From Deltaproteobacteria bacterium (lineage in GTDB: Bacteria > Myxococcota > Myxococcia > Myxococcales > SZAS-1): DNA of 64,000 bases. The stretch is from the NCBI GenBank assembly GCA_018266075.1, contig JAFEBB010000006.1, forward strand, positions 1 through 64,000. The letters run 5' to 3'. Shown here piece by piece: positions 24,465 through 33,423 of this stretch. A model generated the notes under the pieces. The model saw nothing but the letters and a program-made list of their open reading frames with translations. It did not search any database and had not been told where the DNA came from. The position numbers and the translations under genes are program-made. Each line of letters opens with the position of its first letter. The stretch's first letter is position 1.

Positions 24465-26684
24465 ATGACTTCACGCTCTTCCCGGTTCCTCGCCTGCGCG
24501 CTCGTGGTGCTCGCCGCCGGCTGCCACAAGTCGACCGACTCGAACGACGGAGGCCCGGCCGTCGACGCCGGCCCGCCCGACGCCGGCGTGCTCCACACCA
24601 CCTACCGCGTGATCGGCGGGGTGAGCATGGGCGCGCTCGGCGCGAGCATGGTGGGGCTCAAGCACCCCGACAAGTTCGACGCGGTGGTCGCGCTCGGCGG
24701 GCCGATGGACGCGGCCTTCCTGGGCACGCACATGATCGAGCAGCGGCTGATGGCTGGCTTCTGCACCCGCGAGCAGCTTGAGGCGGCGCTGGCCACGAAT
24801 CCGCAGAGCCTCAACGACCCCAAGGTCATGACCTGCACCCAGGACGTGGCTCCGACCGTGTCGACCGAGCACGCCGAGAGCTTCAACCACTGGCGCTTCA
24901 CGCACTCGGGCGGGCACTTCACGCGCTCGAGCTACCTCGACCTCTTCTACGACCTCACCTCGGCGCTCGGGAACTTCGGCACCTACAACCCGGACTCGGC
25001 GATCGCGCCCACGGGCGTTCCCGAGTCGTGGGTGAAGAACCCGCCCGCGGACGCGTGCACCAACCCCATCCGCATCAAGGGCAAGCTCTCCGACCCCAAC
25101 GGCACCCCCATCTACAACGCCGAGTACAACCCCGAGGGCAAGTACGACGCGATCACCTTCTGCGACGGCGAGGAATCGCCGATCTACTACTGCACCCACA
25201 GCAAGATCGCGGTCGACTTCTGCGGCGACGGCGGCGGAGCGATCGTCCCCCAGGCGCAAGAGGCCACGTACGCCGCTGCGTTCTGCGCCGGCGACACCGT
25301 GAGCCAGGCGACCGACGACCAGGGCACGCCGCAGGACATCCTCGACATCTACAACGCCGCGCAGGGCCGCTATGACCCGTGCCGGCAGCACTTCGAGCCC
25401 ATCCGCGTGGCGCTGGCCTTCGACTACAACGGCAACGGCATGCGCGACTACGCCGAGCCCGTGGTGAACAACTCGCACGAGCGCTACGACGACGTGGGCA
25501 CCGACGGATGCCCGGACAACCTCGAGGACGGCGACGGCGGCTGCGTGACGGATCCCTCGCAATCGCCGTTCGCGCACGGCGTGGCCGACCCGAACCACGA
25601 CAACTACGACTACGCCAACAACGCGCTCGGCACCGAGGGGGACTGGCGCTACGAGCCGGGCGAGCCGTTCCAGGACAACGGCCTCGACGGCGTGCCCAAC
25701 ACGCACGACTTCGGCGAGGGCAACGGCACGTACGACGAGAGCCGCGGCCTGGCCAAGCTGCACGCCTACGACCCGCGTCACAACTACCTGGCGCTCACCA
25801 CGCAGCAGCAGCACCAGATGGACCTCTACCTCGAGGGCGGCATCCGCGATGTCTTCAACTTCGGCGTCGCAGCCGAGGTCTTCGCCGGCGCCGTGAAGGC
25901 GACGGACCCGATGCGCATCGCCGAGTTCAGCGACTTCCCCACCATCCCCGCGAGCAACAACCCGCCCGACGAGACCAACTCGCACGGCGACGACGCGCTC
26001 TGGAACACGCTGCCGCCCAACACGCTCGAGATCTACGGCTTCGCCGACGCGGGCCCGGACGACCTCGAGGCCGGCGACGGCGACCACGTGGGCACCGATC
26101 TCCAGGCGCTGCTGCGCTTCGCGTTCATGGAGAGCTGGGTGGCCAACCGCTGGCAGGCGCTGCCGTTGCCGCCCAAGCCGCCGTCCAGCGGCGACTTCAA
26201 CCAGCGCGTGACGTACACGACGTACCACTCCAACGCGCTCAACGCCGACCGCGACTTCAGCATCTACCTGCCGCCCGGCTACTACGACCCCAGCGAGGCC
26301 AACACCCACTACCCGGTGCTCTACCTGCTCCACGGCTACGGCCAGGACGCCACCGACCTCGCGGCCACCGCCATCGCCCTCTTCGAGCCGCCCATGGGCG
26401 CGCTGCCCCGCGGCTCGCCGATCACCAACGGCCGGCCGTACATCGTGGTCTTCCCCTCGGGGCGCTGCTGCTTCCAGAACGACAGCACCCAGGCGATCGA
26501 CTGCACGCTCGCGCACCAGAACGACACCGGCTGGAGCAGCATGTGCAACCAGGGCAGCTTCTACATCAATGCCAGCGGCCCAACGGCCGACGCCCCTGCC
26601 TACGAAGACGGCCTGCTGGATCTGGTAGACTACGTGGACGCGCACTACCGCACGCTCGCGCCTGCGGACGTGCCCCAGCGCTGA
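24465..26684 (+). CDS. Large esterase-like lipoprotein with circularly permuted alpha/beta-hydrolase motifs
   Basis: The 739-residue protein has lipobox LAAGC (Cys 20). The nucleophile elbow VIGGVSMGALGASMVGLKHP, with Ser 54, stands right after the signal. A candidate catalytic Asp is D462 (LYLEGGIRD) and a candidate His is H541 (GDGDHVG). The segment that opens a normal esterase domain, SIYLPPGYYD and YPVLYLLHGYGQD with His 623, is at the C-terminus, and the protein ends with VDYVDAHYRTLAPADVPQR, the part that usually precedes the nucleophile. So the domain is circularly permuted. The middle holds calcium-type loops (DYNGNGMRDYAE). A TAGGTT box eight bases before the ATG suggests a leaderless mRNA. 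Substrate unknown. Confidence 0.85.
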   Translation: MTSRSSRFLACALVVLAAGCHKSTDSNDGGPAVDAGPPDAGVLHTTYRVIGGVSMGALGASMVGLKHPDKFDAVVALGGPMDAAFLGTHMIEQRLMAGFCTREQLEAALATNPQSLNDPKVMTCTQDVAPTVSTEHAESFNHWRFTHSGGHFTRSSYLDLFYDLTSALGNFGTYNPDSAIAPTGVPESWVKNPPADACTNPIRIKGKLSDPNGTPIYNAEYNPEGKYDAITFCDGEESPIYYCTHSKIAVDFCGDGGGAIVPQAQEATYAAAFCAGDTVSQATDDQGTPQDILDIYNAAQGRYDPCRQHFEPIRVALAFDYNGNGMRDYAEPVVNNSHERYDDVGTDGCPDNLEDGDGGCVTDPSQSPFAHGVADPNHDNYDYANNALGTEGDWRYEPGEPFQDNGLDGVPNTHDFGEGNGTYDESRGLAKLHAYDPRHNYLALTTQQQHQMDLYLEGGIRDVFNFGVAAEVFAGAVKATDPMRIAEFSDFPTIPASNNPPDETNSHGDDALWNTLPPNTLEIYGFADAGPDDLEAGDGDHVGTDLQALLRFAFMESWVANRWQALPLPPKPPSSGDFNQRVTYTTYHSNALNADRDFSIYLPPGYYDPSEANTHYPVLYLLHGYGQDATDLAATAIALFEPPMGALPRGSPITNGRPYIVVFPSGRCCFQNDSTQAIDCTLAHQNDTGWSSMCNQGSFYINASGPTADAPAYEDGLLDLVDYVDAHYRTLAPADVPQR

Positions 26685-26707
26685 ACCGTTTCGTGGAGTG
26701 AGCCAGC

Positions 26708-27202
26708 ATGGCGGATCCATCGCGGCCGGTGGTGCAGGTCCAGATCAAGCGGCTCACGCTCGCCGAATTCATCGCCCAGGACCCGCTCCTGGAGACGAGC
26801 CTCCTGCTCAAGGCCGTGCCCGGCGCGCTCCGGCAGGAGTTCCTCTCCAAGGCGGCGCTCAAGCGCCTGGGAAAGGGCGCGTCAATCTACCGGATCGGCG
26901 AGATCAGCGGCCCGCTCTACCTGGTGCTCAAGGGCGAGGTGGCCCTGGAGAACGCCAAGGGCGTGGAGAGCCACCGCGCGCTCAAGGGCGAGTTCTTCGG
27001 CGAGAGCGAGATCGTGGATCCCTCGCCGGCCCGGCGCGGAAATGCGGTCGCTGCGACGGATCTCGACTTCGCGGAGTTCTCGGCCGAGTACGTGGCCTCG
27101 CTGCTTAAGCGCATCCCTGGCTTGCGCGGGGTGCTGGGCGAGACCGACGCCGGCCGCCGCCAGGCCGACGGCGAGCTCGACGACTTCCTCAACCGCTGGT
27201 AG
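26708..27202 (+). CDS. Stand-alone cyclic-nucleotide-binding-like domain protein
   Basis: The 164-residue protein has a cupin-like cNMP-binding fold at about residues 40-140 (LGKGASIYRIGEISGPLYLVLKGEV, quoted in part: GEISGPLYLVLKGEV; then GEFFGESEIVDPSPARRGNAVA). The GE..x6..R..A phosphate-binding cassette is partly kept (FGESEIVDPSPARRGNAVA), so ligand binding is possible. There is no DNA-binding domain. It lies six bases upstream of a zinc-ribbon gene on the same strand, so the two are probably co-transcribed. Its role is unknown. Confidence 0.8.
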   Translation: MADPSRPVVQVQIKRLTLAEFIAQDPLLETSLLLKAVPGALRQEFLSKAALKRLGKGASIYRIGEISGPLYLVLKGEVALENAKGVESHRALKGEFFGESEIVDPSPARRGNAVAATDLDFAEFSAEYVASLLKRIPGLRGVLGETDAGRRQADGELDDFLNRW

Positions 27203-27208
27203 GCGCCC

Positions 27209-27418
27209 ATGCCCCTCGACCAATTCGAAGACGAAGACGCGAAGCCGACCGACGCCGCGGGGCCGAAGGGCAAGGCCTTCGACTGCCCGGACTGCAGCGC
27301 GAACAACCCCTACGACGACGGCTTCGTCGCGGGCGACGAGATCCGCTGCTACTACTGCGGCAACGAGTACAAGGTCGAAGTCCGCGACGACGGCCGCTTC
27401 AAGTTCCGCGCAGTCTGA
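27209..27418 (+). CDS. Small zinc-ribbon protein
   Basis: The 69-residue protein has an acidic start and then two CxxC knuckles, CPDC and CYYC, separated by about 19 residues, as in a zinc ribbon. The body ends in a short beta-hairpin (EYKVEVRDDGRFKFRAV). It follows the cNMP-domain gene by six bases and lies tail to tail with yggS. Function unknown. Confidence 0.8.
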   Translation: MPLDQFEDEDAKPTDAAGPKGKAFDCPDCSANNPYDDGFVAGDEIRCYYCGNEYKVEVRDDGRFKFRAV

Positions 27419-27458
27419 TGCCGGCCAAGAAGACCGCCGCGAAGCGCGCGCGCGACGC

Positions 27459-28133
27459 CTAGCGACTTCCGAAGATCGCCGTGCCCACGCGGACGATCGT
27501 GGCGCCCTCGGCGATGGCGACCTCGTAGTCGCCGCTCATGCCCATCGACAGCCCGACGATGCTCGGCACGCGTGCACGCAGCCCATCGCGGAGCGTTCGC
27601 AGCCGCTGGAAGAACGGCCGCGCCGACTCGGGATCGTCGAGGTTCGGCGGGATGCACATCAAGCCCACCAGCCGGATCCCGGGCAGCTTCGACGCGGCGT
27701 CCGCGAGCACGTCCAGCGCTTCCGGCGCGACGCCGCCTTTCTGCGCCTCGCCCATGTTCACCTCGATGAAGCAGGGCAGCACGCGTCCGAGCGCCACGCA
27801 GCGCTTCGACAGCTCTTCGGCCAGCCCGATGCGATCCAGCGCCTGGAAGGACGCCGCGCTCTGGGCCACGTACTTGGCCTTGTTGCTCTGCAGCGGCCCG
27901 ATCGCGTGCAGCTCGAGCCCGGGGAGATCCGCGAGCGCGGCGGCCTTGTCGCGAAGCTCCTGGGCGTAGTTCTCGCCGAACGCGCGCTGACCGGCGGCGT
28001 AGGCCTCGCGCACGAGCTCCGCGGGCTTGGTCTTGCTCACCGCGAGCAGGGTGATCTCTTTCGGATCGCGTCCGGCCGCGCGCGCGGCCGCCTCGACGCG
28101 CGCCTGCACCGCGCGGAGGTTGTCGGCGATCAC
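27459..28133 (-). CDS. yggS: YggS/PLPBP family pyridoxal-phosphate homeostasis protein
   Basis: The 224-residue protein is a full-length YggS-type PLP-binding protein. The PLP lysine is in [11 protein letters not shown] (about residue 36). Other family motifs are [34 protein letters not shown] and [13 protein letters not shown]. YggS has no known catalytic activity; it buffers PLP and amino/keto acid pools. The GTG start at 28133 overlaps the maf stop as GTGA. Classical neighbours (proC, sep genes) are absent here. Confidence 0.96.
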   Translation of the reverse strand: MIADNLRAVQARVEAAARAAGRDPKEITLLAVSKTKPAELVREAYAAGQRAFGENYAQELRDKAAALADLPGLELHAIGPLQSNKAKYVAQSAASFQALDRIGLAEELSKRCVALGRVLPCFIEVNMGEAQKGGVAPEALDVLADAASKLPGIRLVGLMCIPPNLDDPESARPFFQRLRTLRDGLRARVPSIVGLSMGMSGDYEVAIAEGATIVRVGTAIFGSR

Positions 28134-28714
28134 GGCGCGCTCCACGGCAGCGGGAAGCCCACGCGCGCGAGCAGCTTGAGCGCGGTGTGCAGCGGCAGGC
28201 CGATCACGTTCGACGCCGAGCCGCTGATCTTCGTGATGAACCCGCCCGCAGCGCCCTGGATCGCGTAGCCGCCAGCCTTGTCGTACGGCTCGGGCAAGCG
28301 CACGTACCAGGCGATCTCGCGGGGCGTGAGCGCGCGGAAGGTGACGCGGGTGCGTGCGGCCGTCGCGACGAGCTTCTTCCCGCGGCGCACGGCCACGCCG
28401 GTGAAGACGTCGTGCGCGCGGCCGGAGAGCAGCTTGATCATCCGCGCGGCGTCGGCGCGATCGCGCGGCTTGCCGAGGATCTTGCCGTCCACGACCACGG
28501 AGGTGTCCGCAGCGAGCACCGTCGCACCATCGTGCGCGTGCACCGCGCGGGCCTTCTCGCGCGCGAGCCGCACCACGTACGCGCGCGGCGACTCGCCCCG
28601 TCGAACGCGCTCGTCGATGTCGGGCGAGGCCAGCGTGAACCGCAGCCCCACACCTGCGAGCAGCTCCCGCCGGCGCGGCGAGCGCGAAGCGAGGATGAGC
28701 GGAGGCGCGGCCAT
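28130..28714 (-). CDS. maf: Maf-like nucleotide pyrophosphatase
   Basis: Starting at the ATG at 28714, the 194-residue protein opens with [15 protein letters not shown], the hallmark of Maf. The catalytic Asp is in [18 protein letters not shown] and the segment [14 protein letters not shown] matches the substrate-binding loop. Maf proteins hydrolyse dTTP/UTP or modified nucleotides to the monophosphate, which removes non-canonical nucleotides. The frame extends 27 codons further upstream, but that part lacks similarity. The gene is coupled to yggS and divergent from the GGDEF gene. Confidence 0.96.
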   Translation of the reverse strand: MAAPPLILASRSPRRRELLAGVGLRFTLASPDIDERVRRGESPRAYVVRLAREKARAVHAHDGATVLAADTSVVVDGKILGKPRDRADAARMIKLLSGRAHDVFTGVAVRRGKKLVATAARTRVTFRALTPREIAWYVRLPEPYDKAGGYAIQGAAGGFITKISGSASNVIGLPLHTALKLLARVGFPLPWSAP

Positions 28715-28830
28715 GGCGGCGAATATGCTCGCACCGCCCCGCGGGGACCAGCCTGAAACAACCAGCCTTGAGGGCACCGCCGACCCCGTGCTCAAAATAG
28801 AAAGCTCGCTCTGCGGGGAGCGCCAACGAG

Positions 28831-29904
28831 ATGGAAGCCTCCAACCTCCTGCGCGACTTGAAGCGCCACGTGGGCGAGCTCGCCGCGCTCCACGAGGTGG
28901 GCAAGGCGCTCACCAGCTCGCTCGAGCTCTCCGAGGTCCTGCAGCTCATCATGCAGAAGGTGGGCGAGCTGCTTCAGCCCAAGCACTACTCGCTCATGCT
29001 CATGGATGACGCGGGCGGGCTGAAGTTCGAGATCGCCGCGGGCTCGGGCGAGGCCGCGCTGCCGGGCAAGACGCTCGCGCCGGGAGAGGGTCTCGCGGGC
29101 GCCGCTGCAGTATCTGGCGTCCCGGTTCTCGTGGAGGACGTTCGCCAGGATCCGCGCTTCTCGCCGCGCATGGATCAGGCGCTTGGCTTCGAGACGCGCT
29201 CGGTGCTGGCGCTGCCCTTGCGCGCCCGCGAGCGCACGCTGGGGGTCATCGAGCTGGTGAATGGCCCGGATGGCCGCGCCTTCACCGAAGACGACGTGGC
29301 CACCCTGCGCGCGCTCGGCGACTACGCGGCCATCGCGGTGGAGAACGCGCGCAACTTCCACCGCGTGCAGGAGCTCACCGTCATCGACGAGCACACCGGG
29401 CTCTACAACGCGCGCCATTTGAAGGCGATGCTCGAGGCCGAGGTGCGTCGCGCCAACCGCTTCCGGCACCCGGTGAGCCTGGTGTTCATCGACGTCGATC
29501 ACTTCAAGCACGTGAACGACGGCCACGGGCACATGGTCGGCTCGAGCGTGCTCAAGGAGCTCGGCCAGCGGCTGCGGCAGCACCTGCGCTCCACCGATGT
29601 GCCCACCCGCTATGGCGGCGACGAGTTCGCGGTCATCCTCCCCGAGACGGATCCCGAGGCGGCCGTGCGCGCGGCAGAGCGTTGGCGTGCGGCGCTCACC
29701 GAGACGCCGTTTGCCCAGGAGCACGGCCTGGCGCTGCGGATCACCGGCTCCTTCGGCGTCGCCACCATGCCGGATCACGCGCTCAACGCCGAAGAGCTGC
29801 TGCGCGCGGCCGACGCGGCCATGTACCGCGCCAAAGCAGCCGGCCGCGATCGGGTGATTCGCTACGAGTCACCGCTGCAGGGCGCGATCGCGGCGGCGAA
29901 GTAG
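28831..29904 (+). CDS. GAF-GGDEF diguanylate cyclase
   Basis: The 357-residue protein has an N-terminal GAF sensor domain (about 25-180) and a C-terminal GGDEF domain (about 190-350). The active-site motif GGDEF is at 262-266, and RSTD at 253-256, five residues before it, is the RxxD inhibitory site for c-di-GMP. So it should be an active, product-inhibited cyclase that makes c-di-GMP. No membrane segment is present, so it is soluble. The GAF ligand is unknown. It stands alone, divergent from maf. Confidence 0.95.
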   Translation: MEASNLLRDLKRHVGELAALHEVGKALTSSLELSEVLQLIMQKVGELLQPKHYSLMLMDDAGGLKFEIAAGSGEAALPGKTLAPGEGLAGAAAVSGVPVLVEDVRQDPRFSPRMDQALGFETRSVLALPLRARERTLGVIELVNGPDGRAFTEDDVATLRALGDYAAIAVENARNFHRVQELTVIDEHTGLYNARHLKAMLEAEVRRANRFRHPVSLVFIDVDHFKHVNDGHGHMVGSSVLKELGQRLRQHLRSTDVPTRYGGDEFAVILPETDPEAAVRAAERWRAALTETPFAQEHGLALRITGSFGVATMPDHALNAEELLRAADAAMYRAKAAGRDRVIRYESPLQGAIAAAK

Positions 29905-29984
29905 TTAACCAGATTGTTCACAAAACACGACGGCCGCGACACCCGAAGGCGCCGCGGCCGCAGTGCTTCGAGAGCGCGCCGTGC

Positions 29985-31565
29985 TCAGCTCGGCTGGCCA
30001 CCCTGCTGCGGCATGGTCAGGGCCTGGTTCTCTTCCACCTTGCCCGAGTCACGCAGCTCCTTGAGGAAGCCGGTGAGGATGTCGTTCTGCTTCCGGCTCA
30101 GCATGGCCTGGCGCAGGTCCTCCTTGGCCTTCTCGAAGTCGGCCTCGGCCGGCTTCTCGTGCGCCTTCAGCTCCACCACGTAGTACGCGTTCGCGTTCTG
30201 GAACACCTTCGGGGCCACCGGCTTGTCGGCGGTGAGCTGGAACGCGGCCTGGGCGATCTCTGGCGCCTGGCCGATGCGGGGCACGAACTCGCCCGCCGAG
30301 AAGGTGCCCGTCTCCTGGGCCTCCACCTTGTTGGCCGCGGCGAAGTTCACCTCGCCCTCCTTCTTCTCCTCGGCCGGGTACTGCTCCTCGAGCTTCTTGC
30401 CCGCCTGCGCGGCCTTCAGCGCCTCCTCGGCCTTCTGCTGGGCGAGGGTCTTGGCCGCGTCGGTCTTCATGAGCTCGAGGGCAATGTCCTTCTTCACGTC
30501 GTCGAGCTTCTTGTCCTCGGGCGGCAGCACCTTGTTCACCTGGATGATCTGGTAGCCGAAGTGCGTCTTCACCGGCTCCGTGAACTGGCCGGGCTGCAGC
30601 TTCGACACCGCCGCGTCGAGCGCCTTGTCCAGGCCCGGCGAGAGCGTGCCCATGTCGCCGCCCTTGTCCTTGGTGGTGGCGTCGTCGCTGAACTGCTTGG
30701 CCACGTCGCCGAAGGGCTTGCCGGCCTTGAGCGCCTGGTAGGCCTGGTCGGCCTTGGCCTTGGCCTTCGCGTCGTCATCCGCCGACGCGCCCTCCTCGAC
30801 CTTCACCAAGATGTCCTTGGCCTCGTAGCGCTGCGGCTTGTGGTAGCGGAAGCCGTTGCGGTTGTAGAACTCCTCGATCTGCGGGCCGTGCGCGGCGACG
30901 AAGGCGTCGAGCTCCGCGTCGCTGGGGTTCAGCTTCACCTCGCTCACGAACTGGCTGGGCAAGAAGCGCACGAAGGTGACGTTGGCGCGGTCGTGCTCCT
31001 TCACGAACTCCGCGTGGACCTCCTCGTCGGTCACCACCGCCGAGCCCATCACGATGCTGGCCATCTTCTGCGCGAGCAGCGCGTCGCGCTCCTTGGCCTC
31101 GAACTCGTCGGGGGTCGTGTTCTGGTAGGTGAGCACCTTCTCGTAGGCGTCCTTGTCGAAGGCGCCGTCCTTTTGGAACGAGGGCACCTTCTGCAGCTCG
31201 GCGGCGAGCTCGGCGTCGCCCACGGCCAGGCCGCGCTTCTTCGCCTCCTGGACGAGCAGGGTGGTGTTCACCAGGCTCTCCAGCGCCTGCTTGCGGAAGC
31301 CCATGCGCTCCGCCAGCTCCTCGTTGATGGGCTGGCCCGCGCGCTGCTCGATCTGCGCGAGCTGCAGGCGGTACTGGCGGTTGAAGTCGTGGATGCTGAT
31401 GGACTCGTCGTTCACCTTGGCGGCGAACTCCGTGCTGCCCGTGAGCGAGCCGGACTTGAAGCCCTGGCTGCCCTGGCCGAACGAGACCACGAACACGACG
31501 ATCAGCGCGCCGAAGATCAAGTAGATGAGCGTGGAGTTCGAGTGCTTGCGGAACGTATCGAGCAT
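29985..31565 (-). CDS. ppiD: PpiD/SurA-type periplasmic folding protein
   Basis: The ATG at 31565 gives 526 residues. One N-terminal membrane anchor (about residues 13-30) is followed by a SurA_N-like helical domain (about 45-210) and a parvulin-type PPIase domain (about 255-365; FGDVAKQFSDDATTKDKGGDMG and FGYQIIQVN). This matches PpiD, an inner-membrane-anchored chaperone for outer-membrane proteins. The second PPIase-like part (about 430-490) is diverged. The ribosome site is weak. It is divergent from mreC across a 416-base gap. Confidence 0.93.
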   Translation of the reverse strand: MLDTFRKHSNSTLIYLIFGALIVVFVVSFGQGSQGFKSGSLTGSTEFAAKVNDESISIHDFNRQYRLQLAQIEQRAGQPINEELAERMGFRKQALESLVNTTLLVQEAKKRGLAVGDAELAAELQKVPSFQKDGAFDKDAYEKVLTYQNTTPDEFEAKERDALLAQKMASIVMGSAVVTDEEVHAEFVKEHDRANVTFVRFLPSQFVSEVKLNPSDAELDAFVAAHGPQIEEFYNRNGFRYHKPQRYEAKDILVKVEEGASADDDAKAKAKADQAYQALKAGKPFGDVAKQFSDDATTKDKGGDMGTLSPGLDKALDAAVSKLQPGQFTEPVKTHFGYQIIQVNKVLPPEDKKLDDVKKDIALELMKTDAAKTLAQQKAEEALKAAQAGKKLEEQYPAEEKKEGEVNFAAANKVEAQETGTFSAGEFVPRIGQAPEIAQAAFQLTADKPVAPKVFQNANAYYVVELKAHEKPAEADFEKAKEDLRQAMLSRKQNDILTGFLKELRDSGKVEENQALTMPQQGGQPS

Positions 31566-31981
31566 GGGTTCTTTGCCTCTGCCAAAAGCCTGGGAGCCGC
31601 AGCGCACAACCGCGGGCGCGGCTCGGAATTTCTCCAGCGGTCCCCGCCGGAAAGCGGCGCATCCTGCACCAAGCGGGTCGGCCAATCAATCGATCTGACA
31701 CCGAGAACGCCTGGAGAAACGGCGAGCGGCGGAGCGGTGGGGCCCTGGAGAAACGGCGAGCGGTGGAGCGGCGGAACGCACCACCCGCGATCGGGAATGG
31801 ACCCGCCCGGCCGCTCGGTTCTCGGAGGCAGGGCAGGACGGCCGGAGGGTGTCTCACGGATTCTTGACGCGCCGCACCGATCCGTACGAAAATTCAAGAG
31901 AATTCTCGCGAACGACGTGTGTTCGCCGCGGGTGTTCCACGGGCCTGATTCGGGGCTCGCGCAGTCCCGGCGGGAGAGGCC
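31566..31981. other. Intergenic region between ppiD and mreC with a 34-bp repeat
   Basis: No gene was found in this 416-base gap. A 30-base unit occurs twice with a 34-base period (31711-31740 and 31745-31774; core ctggagaaacggcgagcgg), with two differences. A perfect 10-bp palindrome gagaattctc lies at 31898-31907. TTGACG at 31864-31869 may be a -35 for mreC. The region holds both divergent promoters. Confidence 0.6.
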
Positions 31982-32902
31982 GTGTTCGCCCTGCTCAAGC
32001 AATATCGAGAGCTGGTCGTGTTCCTGGGTCTTCTGGGAATCGGCCTGGCGAGCTACCTCTCTCACGCCAAGCAAGGCCGCGATCTCAATCGCTTCGATCG
32101 GGTGGTGCTCGCGACCACCGGTCCGCTCGAGCGCGGCATGAACGCCGCCGTGGGCTGGGTCGAGGACGAGTGGAACAGCTACGTGGATCTGCGCGGCGTG
32201 CGCGCCCAGAACCAGGAGCTCCGCGCGCAGCTGCTGCATCTGCAGGACGAGAACCTCGCGCTGCAAGAGTCCAAGCTCGAGAACGAGCGGCTCCGACAGC
32301 TGCTGGATTTCGCGCGGCCGCAGGCGTCGCCCACCGTCGTCGCGCAAGTCGTGGGAACTGGCCTCACCACGAACTTCCTCTCGGTGCGCGTGTCGCGCGG
32401 CTCGAACGACGGGCTCCGCAAGGGCATGGCCGTGGTCACGCCGACGGGTGTGGTGGGCAAAGTCCAAGACGTCGGGCAGACGTACTCCGACGTGGAGCTC
32501 TTCACCGATATCTACTCCAAGATTGCGGTTGAGGATCAGAAGAGCCGTGCCCGGGCCACGGTGATTGGCGGCGGCGAGAACAAGCGCGCCCAGCTCGTGA
32601 ACGCTGAGCACGGCGCGCTCATCGAGGACGGCGATCTGCTGATCACCTCCGGCACCGACGGCGTGTTCCCCAAGGGCCTCGCGGTCGGTCGCGTGACCCA
32701 CCTCGACAAGCACAAGACCGGCTTCTACGTGGCAGGTGAAGTGGAGCCCGCGGTCGAGCTCTCGACGGTCGAGGAAGTGCTGGTGCTCACCGCGGTGATG
32801 GCGGGCCACGAGGGCAATCCGTCGCCGGTGAACTCGGCGTCGAACGACAAGCCCGACGCGAACTCGAAGATGGGCGTGCTCAAGGCGGGGGTGGCGCCAT
32901 GA
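31982..32902 (+). CDS. mreC: Rod-shape protein MreC
   Basis: The 306-residue protein has an N-terminal membrane helix (about 8-25), a coiled coil (about 68-115; ELRAQLLHLQDENLALQESK) and the MreC beta-domain (about 120-275), with GLRKGMAVVTPTGVVGKV and LLITSGTDGVFPKGLAVG. MreC links the cytoskeleton to the cell-wall elongation complex. The GTG start at 31982 follows GGGAGAGG. The next gene starts inside its stop as ATGA. Confidence 0.97.
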   Translation: MFALLKQYRELVVFLGLLGIGLASYLSHAKQGRDLNRFDRVVLATTGPLERGMNAAVGWVEDEWNSYVDLRGVRAQNQELRAQLLHLQDENLALQESKLENERLRQLLDFARPQASPTVVAQVVGTGLTTNFLSVRVSRGSNDGLRKGMAVVTPTGVVGKVQDVGQTYSDVELFTDIYSKIAVEDQKSRARATVIGGGENKRAQLVNAEHGALIEDGDLLITSGTDGVFPKGLAVGRVTHLDKHKTGFYVAGEVEPAVELSTVEEVLVLTAVMAGHEGNPSPVNSASNDKPDANSKMGVLKAGVAP

Positions 32903-33420
32903 ACGCCAAGCTCGTCCTCGCGCTCGCCATGGGGCTCGCGGCGATGGCCGTCGCCAGCGTGATCGTGCACGCGTTCGGGCTTCCGTCCGCGCGCATCGAG
33001 ATCGCGGCCATCCTCGTGGTCTGGGCCTGCCTCTCGCTCGACACCACGCGCGCCGCGATGTGCAGCTACGCCGCGGGCTATTTGTTCGACGTGATGGGGG
33101 GCGCGCCGACGGGACTCTACGCGTTCGTGGCCATGCTCACGTTCGTGGTCTGCCGCGTGGTCGTCGTGGTCGTCGACGTGCGCGGACCGGTGGGCTTCGC
33201 CGCGCTCTGCTTCTTCATCGACTCGATTCACCAGCTCATCGCGCACGGGCTCATCGCCTTCTTCGCGGGCCGCACGGGACCGCAGCCGGCGCACGCCGCG
33301 CTCGTGGCCCTGCCCGCGACGGCGCTCTTCACCGCGCTCGCGGCGGCCGCGATGCATCCTCTGTTTCAACGACTCGACCGCGCGTTCGATCGCGAGGAGT
33401 CGAGCGCCTTGCTCCGGTGA
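32899..33420 (+). CDS. mreD: Rod-shape protein MreD
   Basis: This 173-residue protein is very hydrophobic with five or six membrane helices. It has the MreD-like pattern GYLFDVMGGAPTGLYAFVAM followed by TFVVCRVV. It overlaps mreC by ATGA and is followed three bases later by mrdA. MreD is part of the elongasome with MreC, PBP2 and RodA. mreB is not in this window. Confidence 0.92.
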   Translation: MNAKLVLALAMGLAAMAVASVIVHAFGLPSARIEIAAILVVWACLSLDTTRAAMCSYAAGYLFDVMGGAPTGLYAFVAMLTFVVCRVVVVVVDVRGPVGFAALCFFIDSIHQLIAHGLIAFFAGRTGPQPAHAALVALPATALFTALAAAAMHPLFQRLDRAFDREESSALLR

Positions 33421-33423
33421 CGC

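Noticed and set aside
27418-27462. 14-codon Lys/Arg-rich frame after the zinc-ribbon gene (TGATG overlap)
   Set aside because: Too short to judge, no ribosome site, and it ends over the yggS stop; probably chance.
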